Below, one piece after another: positions 16,741 through 24,310 of a stretch of 56,319 bases of DNA. The notes beneath the pieces were generated by a model that was not told the origin of the DNA, did no database searches, and saw only the letters and a program-made list of their open reading frames with translations. Position numbers and translations under genes: made by a program. The first letter of the stretch is position 1, and each line of letters begins with the position of its first letter. Source of the DNA: Gemmatimonadota bacterium (GTDB lineage: Bacteria; Gemmatimonadota; Gemmatimonadetes; Gemmatimonadales; GWC2-71-9); assembly GCA_025357945.1 (NCBI GenBank), contig JANYLJ010000007.1, forward strand, positions 1-56,319, written 5' to 3'.

Positions 16741-19154
16741 TGCAACTCTTGCGATTGAAGTTGCAGAACTTCCGCCAGCACGCACTGACCGACATCCGCT
16801 TCGATCGCGGGCTCACCGGCATTGTCGGTCCCAACGGCGCCGGCAAGACGACACTGCTTGAAGCCATCGCCTACGCGCTCTACGGCGTGCAAGGGACGCG
16901 CGGTGTGAAGGAGACGCTGCGTCGGCGCAACGCGCCGCCACGGTCGCGCTTCGAGGTGACGCTCGAGTTCGAACTCGGTACGCATCGCTATTCGCTCTCG
17001 CGTACGGCCACGAACGCCGAGCTGATGCAGGATGACCAGACGATCGCGAACAGTACCGGTGCGGTGACCGACCGGATCATCGCACTCCTCGGCATGCGTC
17101 GCGACGAATTCTTCAACACCTACTTCACCGGGCAGAAGGAGCTCGCCGTGATGGCGGCGATGGGCCGCACCGAGCGCGCCCAGTTTCTGTCGCGGGTGAT
17201 GGGATACGATCGCCTGCGCGACGCGCAGGAGCGGTTGCGCCAGGAGCGCTCGGCGCGCAAGTCGCAGCTCACCGGCATCGAGCAGGGGTTGGCCGACCCG
17301 CAGGCGCTGGAGGTGGAGTTGACGGCAGCCGTGAGCGCGCTCGAGGCGGCGCGCACCGAGCGGGTGGTGGCCCTTGGCCGCGAGCGCGAGGCGAGCGAGC
17401 GGATGGCCGTGCTGGCGCCGGGATGGACCACGGCGCGGGAACGCCGAACCGCCTGGGAAGCGCTCGACGGCGAACGGCGGTTGGTGGAACAGCGCGTGGC
17501 CGTCGCGCGGGCGCAGTTTCAGGCGCTCGACCAGCAGCTTGCGGCGGCGCTGCAGGCGCAGACCCGGCTGGGTGAGCTGGCAACGGTGATTGCCGACTGG
17601 AACGCGCTCGCTGCCGAACGCGTGGCGCTTGAGGCCGCCGCGGTCGCCTACACCGCGCGCAGCAGGACGGTGGCGCGCCGCGATCAGGCGCGGCAGCGTC
17701 TCATCGAAATCGACGCCCAGTTGGCGCTCCTCCCCGACGCGGCACGCGCGCAGGAACTCGCCACCGCGCGCTCGACCGCCCTGGCGGCGCGGGAAGCCAC
17801 CGAGAAGGACGTGGCCGAGCGGCGCAAGCGCTGGACCGAAGACGTACAGGAGGCGCGGACGAAGTTGGCGGCGTTCCGGGAACGGTACCGGGAACTCAAG
17901 GACCAGCGTGATCTGATCGAAGAGCAGGGGCCAGAAGGGATCTGCCCGACCTGCGGTCGTCCGCTCGGCGATTCGTTCACCGGCATGCTGGCGCTGCTCG
18001 CGCGCCAATTGGAAGAAGTGCAGACTGACGGCACGTATTTCGGCCAGCGCGTCGCCCAGCTGACCGAGTTGCCGCCGGAGATCAAGGATCTCGACGTCGA
18101 ACGGCAGCGACTCGAGCAGGACCTGCGGCGCGCGACCGAGGCGCTCGGCCAGGTCCAGGCGCAGGCGCGTCAGCGCCAGGAGCTGGAAGTCGAGCGCACC
18201 CGGCTCATCGAAGAGCTGGCGCGGCTGGACGTCGAGCTGGCGGGACCGGCGGGCAGCTACGACGCCGCCCGCCACGAGCAGGTACGGACGCGGCTGGCCG
18301 AGTTGGACGTATCGCGACGGGAGCACGACCAGCTCACCGGTGTCGCCACGCGGGCCGAGGCGCTGGTGGGTGAGGCGGCGTCGGCGGAGCAGCGGGCATC
18401 GACGGCGGAGGCGGAACTGGCGGCGCTCGACCAACGGCTCGCGGCGCTCGGCTGGGATGCCACCATGTTCGTGGCATTGGAAGCCGCCGTGCGCGAGGCG
18501 GAACTGGACCTGCACTCGGCACAGTTCGCGGTCGCCAGCGCGGCGGCGGCGCTGGAGCGCGCCGAGGAATTGCGGCAAGCGGCGGTGGCGCGACAGGCCG
18601 ATCGAGCGACCAAGGCGGAGTTGGCGCGGGCACTCGGCGACGAGATCAACCTGTTGGAGGAACTCGATCGGGCATTCAGCGACCTCCGCACCGAACTCAA
18701 CCTGCAGTTGCGTCCCGACTTGCAGGAGAACGCGTCGCAACTGCTCCAGGAACTCACGGCCGGGCGGTACGATGACCTGGAACTCGACGAGAGCTACGTC
18801 GCGACGATTGTGGAGGATGGCGAGGTGAAGCCGGTCATCTCGGGCGGCGAAGAAGACATCGTCAACCTGGCGCTGCGACTTGCGATTTCGCAGATGATCG
18901 CGGAGCGCGCCGGCAAGCCGTTGTCGCTGCTCGTCCTCGACGAAATCTTCGGCTCACTCGACGAAGAGCGGCGCGCATCGGTCCTGGCGTTGTTGCGCGC
19001 CTTGTCTGATCGCTTCCCGCAAGTGATCCTGATCACCCACGTGGAGGGGATGCGCGATGCATTCGACCGGCTGATCCGGCTGTCATACGACGTCGAGACC
19101 GGCGTTACCACGGTGCGAGAGGACACGCCGGAGGCGCTCGATGTGGCGGTCTGA
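16740..19154 (+). CDS. sbcC: Rad50/SbcC-type SMC-like ATPase
   Basis: An 804-residue ATPase that clamps DNA ends for the Mre11 nuclease. The N-terminal half-ATPase has Walker A GPNGAGKTT (30-38). Long coiled coils of Glu/Arg/Ala/Leu heptads run from about 180 to 680, broken by a zinc hook CPTC near 402-405. The C-terminal half has the signature SGGEED near 700 and Walker B LLVLDEIFGSLD near 730. At 804 residues it is shorter than E. coli SbcC (about 1050), so the coiled arms are short and closer to archaeal Rad50. The ATG overlaps the sbcD stop. The 3' end overlaps the GNAT gene by 14 bases. Confidence 0.93.
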   Translation: MQLLRLKLQNFRQHALTDIRFDRGLTGIVGPNGAGKTTLLEAIAYALYGVQGTRGVKETLRRRNAPPRSRFEVTLEFELGTHRYSLSRTATNAELMQDDQTIANSTGAVTDRIIALLGMRRDEFFNTYFTGQKELAVMAAMGRTERAQFLSRVMGYDRLRDAQERLRQERSARKSQLTGIEQGLADPQALEVELTAAVSALEAARTERVVALGREREASERMAVLAPGWTTARERRTAWEALDGERRLVEQRVAVARAQFQALDQQLAAALQAQTRLGELATVIADWNALAAERVALEAAAVAYTARSRTVARRDQARQRLIEIDAQLALLPDAARAQELATARSTALAAREATEKDVAERRKRWTEDVQEARTKLAAFRERYRELKDQRDLIEEQGPEGICPTCGRPLGDSFTGMLALLARQLEEVQTDGTYFGQRVAQLTELPPEIKDLDVERQRLEQDLRRATEALGQVQAQARQRQELEVERTRLIEELARLDVELAGPAGSYDAARHEQVRTRLAELDVSRREHDQLTGVATRAEALVGEAASAEQRASTAEAELAALDQRLAALGWDATMFVALEAAVREAELDLHSAQFAVASAAAALERAEELRQAAVARQADRATKAELARALGDEINLLEELDRAFSDLRTELNLQLRPDLQENASQLLQELTAGRYDDLELDESYVATIVEDGEVKPVISGGEEDIVNLALRLAISQMIAERAGKPLSLLVLDEIFGSLDEERRASVLALLRALSDRFPQVILITHVEGMRDAFDRLIRLSYDVETGVTTVREDTPEALDVAV

Positions 19155-20103
19155 CGCGACGCTGTCGGGCCCGGTGCGCGCGACCGCGGCCGACATCGAG
19201 GGCCTCAACCGCGTTTTCTCCGAGGCATTCACCGAGCGGTACCGTCGCGACGGGCTGTCCGGCGTGCGGGTGCCCTACCTCAACCCGGCGGTGTGGCAGT
19301 TTGCCATCGACGACGCGGGCGAGGGCGCGATGACGTGGCGCGACGCCCGCGGCGACGTGGTCGCGTTCAACATGGTGCATCGCTCGGGGAGCGAAGGGTG
19401 GATGGGGCCGCTCGCCGTGCGCACCGACCGCCAGGGCCAGGGCCACGGCCAGCGGATCGTGCGCGCCGGGATTGCCTGGCTCGAATCGCAGGGCGTGCGC
19501 ACCATCGGTCTTGAGACGATGCCGCGCACGATCGACAACATCGGCTTCTACTCGCAGGTGGGTTTCATCCCGGACCATCTCACGGTCACGCTGCAGCGGG
19601 ATCGGCCCCGGGGCGCCGGACCGTCCGGCGAACGGATGGCTGCCCCGGCGGGCGTGCAGCGGAGCGCTGCGATCGAGGAGTGTCGCGACCTCGCGAACGC
19701 GGTGGTGGCCGGCGTGGATTTCAGCCGCGAAATCGAGCTGACGCTGGAGCAGAGCCTGGGCGGCGTGTCGTTGGTGCGCGGCGATACTGGTGAATTGCGC
19801 GGCTTCGCGCTCTGGCACTCAGCACCGTTGGCACAGGGACGGGTGCGCGAAGAACTCCGGATCCTCAAGCTCGCGGCAGCGAGCACGGCCGATGCACTGG
19901 CGGTGGTCGCCGCCGCCGAGCGCGAAGCGGCGGCGCTGTCGCTCGGGCGGCTGGGGCTGCGTTGCCAGACGCGCCACGCGGAGCTGTATGCGGCACTCAT
20001 TGCCGACGGCTTCCGGGTGCAGTGGACCGACCTCAGGATGACGCTGGTGGGGAAGCGGGAGCCGGAGCGGAACGGCGTGATGCTGTCGAATTGGGAGATC
20101 TAG
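19141..20103 (+). CDS. Tandem GNAT acetyltransferase
   Basis: A 320-residue protein with two GNAT-like halves. The first (about 10-155) has a clear acetyl-CoA motif A in VRTDRQGQGHGQRIVRAG, followed by TIGLETMPRTIDNIGFYSQVGF. The second (about 175-310) is weaker and lacks an obvious RxxGxG loop, so it may only help shape the substrate site. The substrate is unknown. Its ATG lies inside the 3' end of sbcC (14-base overlap), making it the last gene of the nurA-herA-sbcD-sbcC operon by position. Whether it acts in DNA repair is not shown by the sequence. Confidence 0.8.
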   Translation: MWRSDATLSGPVRATAADIEGLNRVFSEAFTERYRRDGLSGVRVPYLNPAVWQFAIDDAGEGAMTWRDARGDVVAFNMVHRSGSEGWMGPLAVRTDRQGQGHGQRIVRAGIAWLESQGVRTIGLETMPRTIDNIGFYSQVGFIPDHLTVTLQRDRPRGAGPSGERMAAPAGVQRSAAIEECRDLANAVVAGVDFSREIELTLEQSLGGVSLVRGDTGELRGFALWHSAPLAQGRVREELRILKLAAASTADALAVVAAAEREAAALSLGRLGLRCQTRHAELYAALIADGFRVQWTDLRMTLVGKREPERNGVMLSNWEI

Positions 20104-20110
20104 ACGCCCC

Positions 20111-20449
20111 TTGACAGTCGGATCATACTTGTACAGCTTTCCTGTACAACATAAACCCGAGGTCCTGCTGGGCGTCAAGACAAGCTACCGTCACGCGCGC
20201 GAAAACCTTGCGACGCGCTGGGATGAGGTCGAGGACTCGCGCGAGGCGGCCGTCATTCAGCGTCGGGGCCATGAGGACATGGCGTTGATTCCCGCGGACG
20301 AGCTCTCGAGCCTACGCGAAACGGCCTACCTCCTTCGCTCGCCCGCGAATGCCGTACGTCTTCTCGCAGCTCTCACTCGAGCGCGGCGCGGCCGGACCAA
20401 GCCAACGGACCTGGCCGTGTTGCGCCGCGAACTCGGGATGGCATCCTGA
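20111..20449 (+). CDS. YefM/Phd-family antitoxin (start uncertain)
   Basis: A small antitoxin. The recognisable part begins VKTSYRHARENLATRWDEVED and continues through VIQRRGHEDMALIPADEL and TAYLLRSPANA, the usual YefM layout: an N-terminal DNA-binding fold and a C-terminal tail that wraps the toxin. The reading frame is open from a TTG at 20111, but that TTG sits in a TTGACA promoter-like box upstream of a TGTACA operator. True translation therefore probably begins near 20165-20175. No ATG, GTG or TTG is in frame there; CTG is the only near-cognate codon. The toxin gene follows. Family assignment is good; the start is not settled. Confidence 0.7.
   Translation: MTVGSYLYSFPVQHKPEVLLGVKTSYRHARENLATRWDEVEDSREAAVIQRRGHEDMALIPADELSSLRETAYLLRSPANAVRLLAALTRARRGRTKPTDLAVLRRELGMAS
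20129..20149 (+). promoter_or_regulatory. TGTACA double-site operator upstream of the antitoxin
   Basis: An inverted repeat with perfect 8-bp arms, TTGTACAG (20129-20136) and CTGTACAA (20142-20149), 5 bases apart. Each arm contains the hexamer TGTACA, and their centres are 13 bp apart. The E. coli yefM-yoeB operator also uses repeated TGTACA cores about one helical turn apart. A TTGACA box lies at 20111-20116. Autorepression by the antitoxin-toxin complex is inferred. Confidence 0.65.
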
Positions 20450-20478
20450 GTTCGCGGGCGAGATCCGCTCGGCGCGCA

Positions 20479-20727
20479 GTGCTCCAGGACGAGTGCCTGG
20501 AGGATCTTCGCAATTGGGTTGACACGAACCGCAAGACGGCGCTACGGGTACTTGACCTGATGGAGGCCGCCGTGCGCGATCCATTCCGCGGCATCGGCAA
20601 ACCGGAGCACCTGAAACACTTCGGCAACAATGTCTGGTCGCGGCGAATCAGTGACGTCGACCGCCTGGTGTACGAGGTTTTCAGCGACCGCATGGAATTT
20701 GCACAGGCCCGCTACCACTACGACTGA
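20479..20727 (+). CDS. YoeB/Txe-family toxin (RelE-superfamily endoribonuclease)
   Basis: An 82-residue toxin matching YoeB over its length: DECLEDLRNWVDTNRK at the N-terminus, DPFRGIGKPEHLKH in the middle, and WSRRISDVDRLVYEV plus ARYHY at the C-terminus. The catalytic pattern of the family (Glu, the Arg in SRRI, His of the terminal HY) is intact. YoeB toxins cut mRNA on the ribosome. The GTG start at 20479 has no good Shine-Dalgarno. A CTG overlapping the antitoxin TGA (20446) is in frame and would give a coupled start with 11 extra residues. The upstream antitoxin and operator make a complete TA cassette. Confidence 0.85.
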   Translation: MLQDECLEDLRNWVDTNRKTALRVLDLMEAAVRDPFRGIGKPEHLKHFGNNVWSRRISDVDRLVYEVFSDRMEFAQARYHYD

Positions 20728-20738
20728 CGTACTTGGCG

Positions 20739-20842
20739 GTATAACGTCCTGCGCTTCAGCTGCCGCCGACGCGCTCCGAAAACTGTCAAACTGCCAACGA
20801 CCTCGCGCGCCGCAGGCGGTCAGCTGCACGCGCGTGTTCGGC
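20739..20842 (+). other. attC-like recombination element (candidate)
   Basis: About 104 bases after the toxin gene with the layout of an integron attC site. The outer boxes are TATAAC (20740) and GTTCGGC (20836), each one base off the R consensus. The inner arms CAGCTGCCGCC (20757-20767) and GGCGGTCAGCTG (20815-20826) pair, leaving T20820 unpaired like an attC extrahelical base. Its antisense translation is of the Cys/Arg/Trp type often annotated as spurious proteins over attC sites. There is only one site and no integrase in view. Confidence 0.4.
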
Positions 20843-20962
20843 GGCGGTTCAGGACAGCAGGTATTTGTCCAGTGATGCGGCATCATTCAGCCATGCAGGT
20901 ATTGTTTGACAACCGGCCTTTGATTGGTGCCATACTCCTCACCTCACCCTTCCTCACAACCC

Positions 20963-21224
20963 GCACTGCCGCCATCGTGACGTAGAGGAAGTTGCCGCTG
21001 CCGTATGCCGGGTTGAGGAACTGCAATCCCCGCAGCCACGCATGGAAGTCGCGCAACTGCTTGGTGGCGCGGTCGCGGTCTTTCTTCTTGCCCGATTCCG
21101 CCAGCTGGATCACCGCTGCCTGCACTGCGGTCCACCGCTCACGGATCGGTTCGACCACGGTGGGCTCAACCAGGCGCTCGATGTACTCGCGCGGCGTGTA
21201 CTCGGCGCCGAGTCGGTGGCGCTC
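20963..21224 (-). pseudogene. Fragment of an MmeI-like methyltransferase gene
   Basis: A piece of about 87 codons in the same orientation as, and very similar to, residues 325-417 of the full MmeI-like protein encoded at 24311-27667. It runs from ERHRLGAEYTPREYIERLVE to GSGNFLYVTMAAV. Damage is visible: the SAM-binding motif DPACGSGNF has become NPAYGSGNF, and the spacer between the two conserved blocks is shorter. Both ends stop abruptly. The upstream end meets a LolD-type fragment read on the other strand within a shared stretch of about 10 bases (GTGGCGCTC). It is a relic of a second copy, not a gene. Confidence 0.85.
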
Positions 21225-21458
21225 GCCCGATCGTTGGTGATGCGACCGCCGCTTGTCCTGGCCGATGAGCCGATGGGCAACCTTGACAGCGAGTCGGGCG
21301 CGCAGGTGTTCCGGCTGCTGCGGGCGTTCAACCCGCGCTACGGCACGGCACTCGTGATCGTCACGCACGACGATCGACTGGCGGTTCGGTGTGGCTGCAT
21401 CGTGCACCTGGTTGACGGGCGGGTGGAATCGGATTCGCGGCGGACGGCGGCAGAGTGA
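21216..21458 (+). pseudogene. C-terminal fragment of a LolD-type ABC ATPase
   Basis: Eighty codons starting in the middle of an ABC signature helix (VALARSLVMRPP). They continue through Walker B (LVLADEPMGNLDSESG) and the switch His (VIVTHDDRLAVRC) to a normal stop. It matches the C-terminus of LolD/MacB-type ATPases. Walker A and the LSGG motif are missing, because the sequence joins the MmeI-like fragment exactly where the N-terminal part should be. It cannot be functional. Confidence 0.85.
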
Positions 21459-21586
21459 GTGTGGCCTCGGGTTGCCATCATTCATAGGCGGGCAGATCGC
21501 TGGCGCGCTGCTCAAGCCCAAGCGGTGTTGACTAGTCGCGTTTTTACCCCCATTGTTGTGTTCCTCGCAACCTTAGTGGAGTCGCT

Positions 21587-22207
21587 ATGCTCTTCAGCTC
21601 AACGAAAGGGTATCATGTTCCCTTTCCGTTACTCGCGTCAGCAACATTGTTGGCCGTGTCCCTCACCACATCGCACGCCCAAGGCACGTCGACCACGCCG
21701 CCAGCTGCGATGTCGGCCGAACTCCAGGCAGCAAAAACTGCACTGGCGAAATACAGCGATCCGCTTGCCGCCGTGAGGGACGGATACTTCTCTACTCTCG
21801 CCTGCATCGATTTCCCGAAGGGCGCGACGGACGGGCCCATTGCATATCCGCCGGGCGCCATGGGGATCCATTTTCTGAACCCCGGAAACGTCGGTCCGGC
21901 GCTCGATCCCGCAAAACCGCAGGTCCTCCTGTACGAGCAGGTTGGCGACAAGCTCGTTCTCACCGCTGCGGAGTGGTTCATGCCTGTTCAGGCAGCCGGC
22001 GGAACGGCTCCGGCGATTTTCGGTCAGACGCTTGCCGGTCCAATGGATGGGCACGAGCCCATCATGCCACCGACCCTTCGTCATTACGATCTGCACGTGT
22101 GGTTCTGGAAAAACAATCCGCGCGGAATGTTCACTTCGACGAACTCAGCGGTGAAGTGCCCTCCCGGTGGTACGTACACTGTAGCGATAGGAGAGCATCA
22201 TCACTAA
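21587..22207 (+). CDS. Secreted protein of unknown function
   Basis: A 206-residue protein with a signal peptide (hydrophobic core LLASATLLAVSL, cleavage likely after SHA-QG). The mature part has blocks that look conserved (SDPLAAVRDGYFSTLACIDF, GAMGIHFLNP, YDLHVWFWKNNPRGMF, VKCP) and ends in EHHH. The Trp/His-rich YDLHVWFWK block recalls hypothetical exported proteins of soil bacteria, but I cannot name a family. A GGAG Shine-Dalgarno precedes the ATG, and a TTGACT...CATTGT promoter-like pair lies at 21528-21556. A strong hairpin follows. It appears to be monocistronic inside the accessory island. Confidence 0.7.
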   Translation: MLFSSTKGYHVPFPLLASATLLAVSLTTSHAQGTSTTPPAAMSAELQAAKTALAKYSDPLAAVRDGYFSTLACIDFPKGATDGPIAYPPGAMGIHFLNPGNVGPALDPAKPQVLLYEQVGDKLVLTAAEWFMPVQAAGGTAPAIFGQTLAGPMDGHEPIMPPTLRHYDLHVWFWKNNPRGMFTSTNSAVKCPPGGTYTVAIGEHHH

Positions 22208-22232
22208 GCCTTGATGGCGAGAGTGATGTACA

Positions 22233-22269
22233 AAACGCGCCTGCGGGGGAATATCCTTCAGGCGCGTTT
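22233..22269. terminator. Hairpin between convergent genes
   Basis: A perfect 11-bp inverted repeat (AAACGCGCCTG / CAGGCGCGTTT) with a 15-base loop. The arms end in T-rich and A-rich runs, so it can terminate in both directions between the secreted-protein gene (plus) and the MNT gene (minus). Confidence 0.8.
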
Positions 22270-22285
22270 GCTCAGGCGGGCTATT

Positions 22286-22564
22286 TCACCCGGTTCTCGA
22301 GCATAGCCGGCCGAAACCGAAGTCCCGCAGCCCCGCCTCGGTCACGACGTCGACCCGGCGACCAAGCAGACGCTCCAGCGCGATGTCGATTCGCGCGAGA
22401 TCGAGCAGCGTCCGGCCGAGCGCGAGGCGAATCAGAACATCCACGTCGTTCTCGGTCGTGTGCTGGTCTCGGGCAACGGAGCCGAAGAGACGCACGTCCT
22501 TTCCGCCGAAGGCGGCGGCTCGGATGGAGCTACTCTGTTGGCGTAGCTGGTCGCGGAGATTCAT
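22286..22564 (-). CDS. MNT-type nucleotidyltransferase (orphan antitoxin-like)
   Basis: A 92-residue minimal nucleotidyltransferase. The family pattern GS-x(10)-D-x-D is present in LFGSVARDQHTTENDVDVLI, followed by LLDLARIDIALERLLGRRVDVVTE. In MNT/HEPN modules such proteins AMPylate and silence a HEPN toxin. The C-terminus (GLRDFGFGRLCSRTG) departs from the usual ending, which suggests a late frameshift or truncation. No small HEPN partner is adjacent, but a larger HEPN-type gene lies about 150 bases upstream on the same strand. The start is the ATG at 22564; longer frames upstream have shadow composition. Confidence 0.7.
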   Translation of the reverse strand: MNLRDQLRQQSSSIRAAAFGGKDVRLFGSVARDQHTTENDVDVLIRLALGRTLLDLARIDIALERLLGRRVDVVTEAGLRDFGFGRLCSRTG

Positions 22565-22714
22565 GGTTATCAACGATAGCCTATGGCGGCGACACTCGGG
22601 AGGCCCATCCCCGCCTTCGGGATCTGACATACGCGACCCACTACGACAGAAGAACGCCGGCGTGGACTGCGGGGAACGATCCGCCGAGGTTACAGTCGGT
22701 GAAGAAAAGCGGGC

Positions 22715-24272
22715 TCAAGCCTCGTGCGGCGTTGCGGAAGGCAATGCCGACTCAGGAAGCGCGCGTACGACGTTGCCGGCGAGCCAATCGAAGCTCTCCA
22801 AAGCAAGGCGCATGACCGCAACAGGCTGGCCCTTCTCATCCATGCCATGGAACAACGCATTTCTGTGCCGGGAGATATTGTGATAGCGGGTGATCACAGA
22901 GTTTACGCTGGTCTTCATGGATACGGCCCCGTACAGGTACTTTAGCTTCGCAAAGACGCTGACATGCGACTTGGTACCCGGCCATGAGATCCGACCGGCC
23001 ATTTCTGGGTATTGTTCGCTCACCACCTCCTCCGCCGGCGCCCAAAAGGCCTTCGGGCTGTCAAGCTCGGCTTCCAGTTCGGGGCGGCCACATTCAAGGG
23101 CGATGCGGCTGAAGCGCTCCTTGAACAATGCTTCGGTGGCCACGTTTAGCCAGAATAGCGCTTCGTTCGTTTCGCCCAACTCCATGTAAATGACCGCCAG
23201 CGAGCGGCACTTCACTGACCAAGGATGCGTCTCGAGCTCTCCAAGGTCACGTGTCGTCACTTCTTTAGTGGGAGAGAAAACAATCATCAGGTTAGCAGGT
23301 GAGCTCTTAAGCTTTTCCGTGAGCCGCTCAGCTCGCTTGGTCCGGACGAACATTTCCACGTCGCCCAGATCCCTTGGAGCAGGAATCCACGGAGCCTCGC
23401 TACCACCAGCAATCCGGAGATGCCACGCTACCTCATGCACAATCTTGAAGGCGATGGTGAAGCATTTGGGCCACCCTTCGATCGGCAAGTCATGCTCGTG
23501 TAGGGTTTGCAGAGGTGCGGTATAAGCGTCACCGTCATACAGGGCGGCAAGAGAAATCACGACGCGAGATCGGCCGCTTTGCCAGCGGGAGGCACCGACC
23601 GACGAGATAGCTGGAACGCCGATGACAGCCGACTCCCCGGACTGGCTGAACGACGGCTCGATCTGCATCACGCCTGCAACTCCATGCCAACGGAAGGACA
23701 AAGAGAGCGGAGAGCGATTGAGGATGTATGGAAGCCGCGTAACTAACACGGTTCGAAGGCTCCCGTCTTCGAGACCGGTAAGACATAGACTGAACAATCG
23801 AAAGCTCCCGGTCGTATTCACTAGCCTTCTGCAACGCCGAAGGCACGGCAACCTCGCGAATGCGGCTCCTGTAGTACTCAATTCTCGCGGCCGCGACATT
23901 CTCCGTCGGGCTTCCATCAAACTCAGCGTATAGAGCATCACGAATCTCATGCAAGCAAAAAACCGCGGTGTTGTCCGTGGACCCGACCGTCCTGAGCGCT
24001 CGGACAAACTGCGCATAGTGCTCGCGTTGCCTTATGTCGACGACAAACGGGCTGGGTGTGAACCACCGGTCAAACCGAAGGCAACCGGCATAAAGAAATC
24101 TTGACACGGACTCGTTTTCTGACGCTTTTCGGAAGGGGATTCGGTGAAACATGATTGCGAGAGTTTCGAGATAAAATTCCTTCGGGTACTTGCCAAACTC
24201 CGATACCGGATCGGAAGAAGGCGGGAAGGCTTCCAGAATCCGACGTTTTGCCTCCTCGTGAACATTCGCCAT
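22715..24272 (-). pseudogene. HEPN-type protein gene with a frameshift
   Basis: Two overlapping frames make one gene of about 519 codons with one extra base. The N-terminal frame starts at ATG 24272 (MANVHEEAKRRILEAF) and reads sensibly to about KASEYDRELS. The second frame takes over near 23780-23815 (LFSLCLTGLEDG) and runs to 22715. The C-terminal region carries RHRNALFHG, an R-x4-H motif of HEPN RNases (Apea-like), preceded by helices such as ALFWLNVATEALFKERF. GC content is clearly lower than in the neighbours, suggesting transfer. It could be a real disruption, a sequencing error or programmed frameshifting. A defence-type RNase is inferred. Confidence 0.6.
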
Positions 24273-24310
24273 TCAATACCTCCGTCTTGATTGCGCTGGC
24301 GGTGAACCAT

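Noticed and set aside
16629-18740. 703-codon minus-strand frame over rad50/sbcC
   Set aside because: It is antisense to coiled-coil coding sequence, is Arg/His-rich and has no domain.
20111-20140. A complete sigma-70 promoter for the antitoxin
   Set aside because: TTGACA is clear, but no good -10 hexamer stands at 16-18 bases, so only the operator is annotated.
20542-20886. Minus-strand frame after the toxin gene
   Set aside because: Its sequence resembles spurious translations of attC-like DNA and has no start context.
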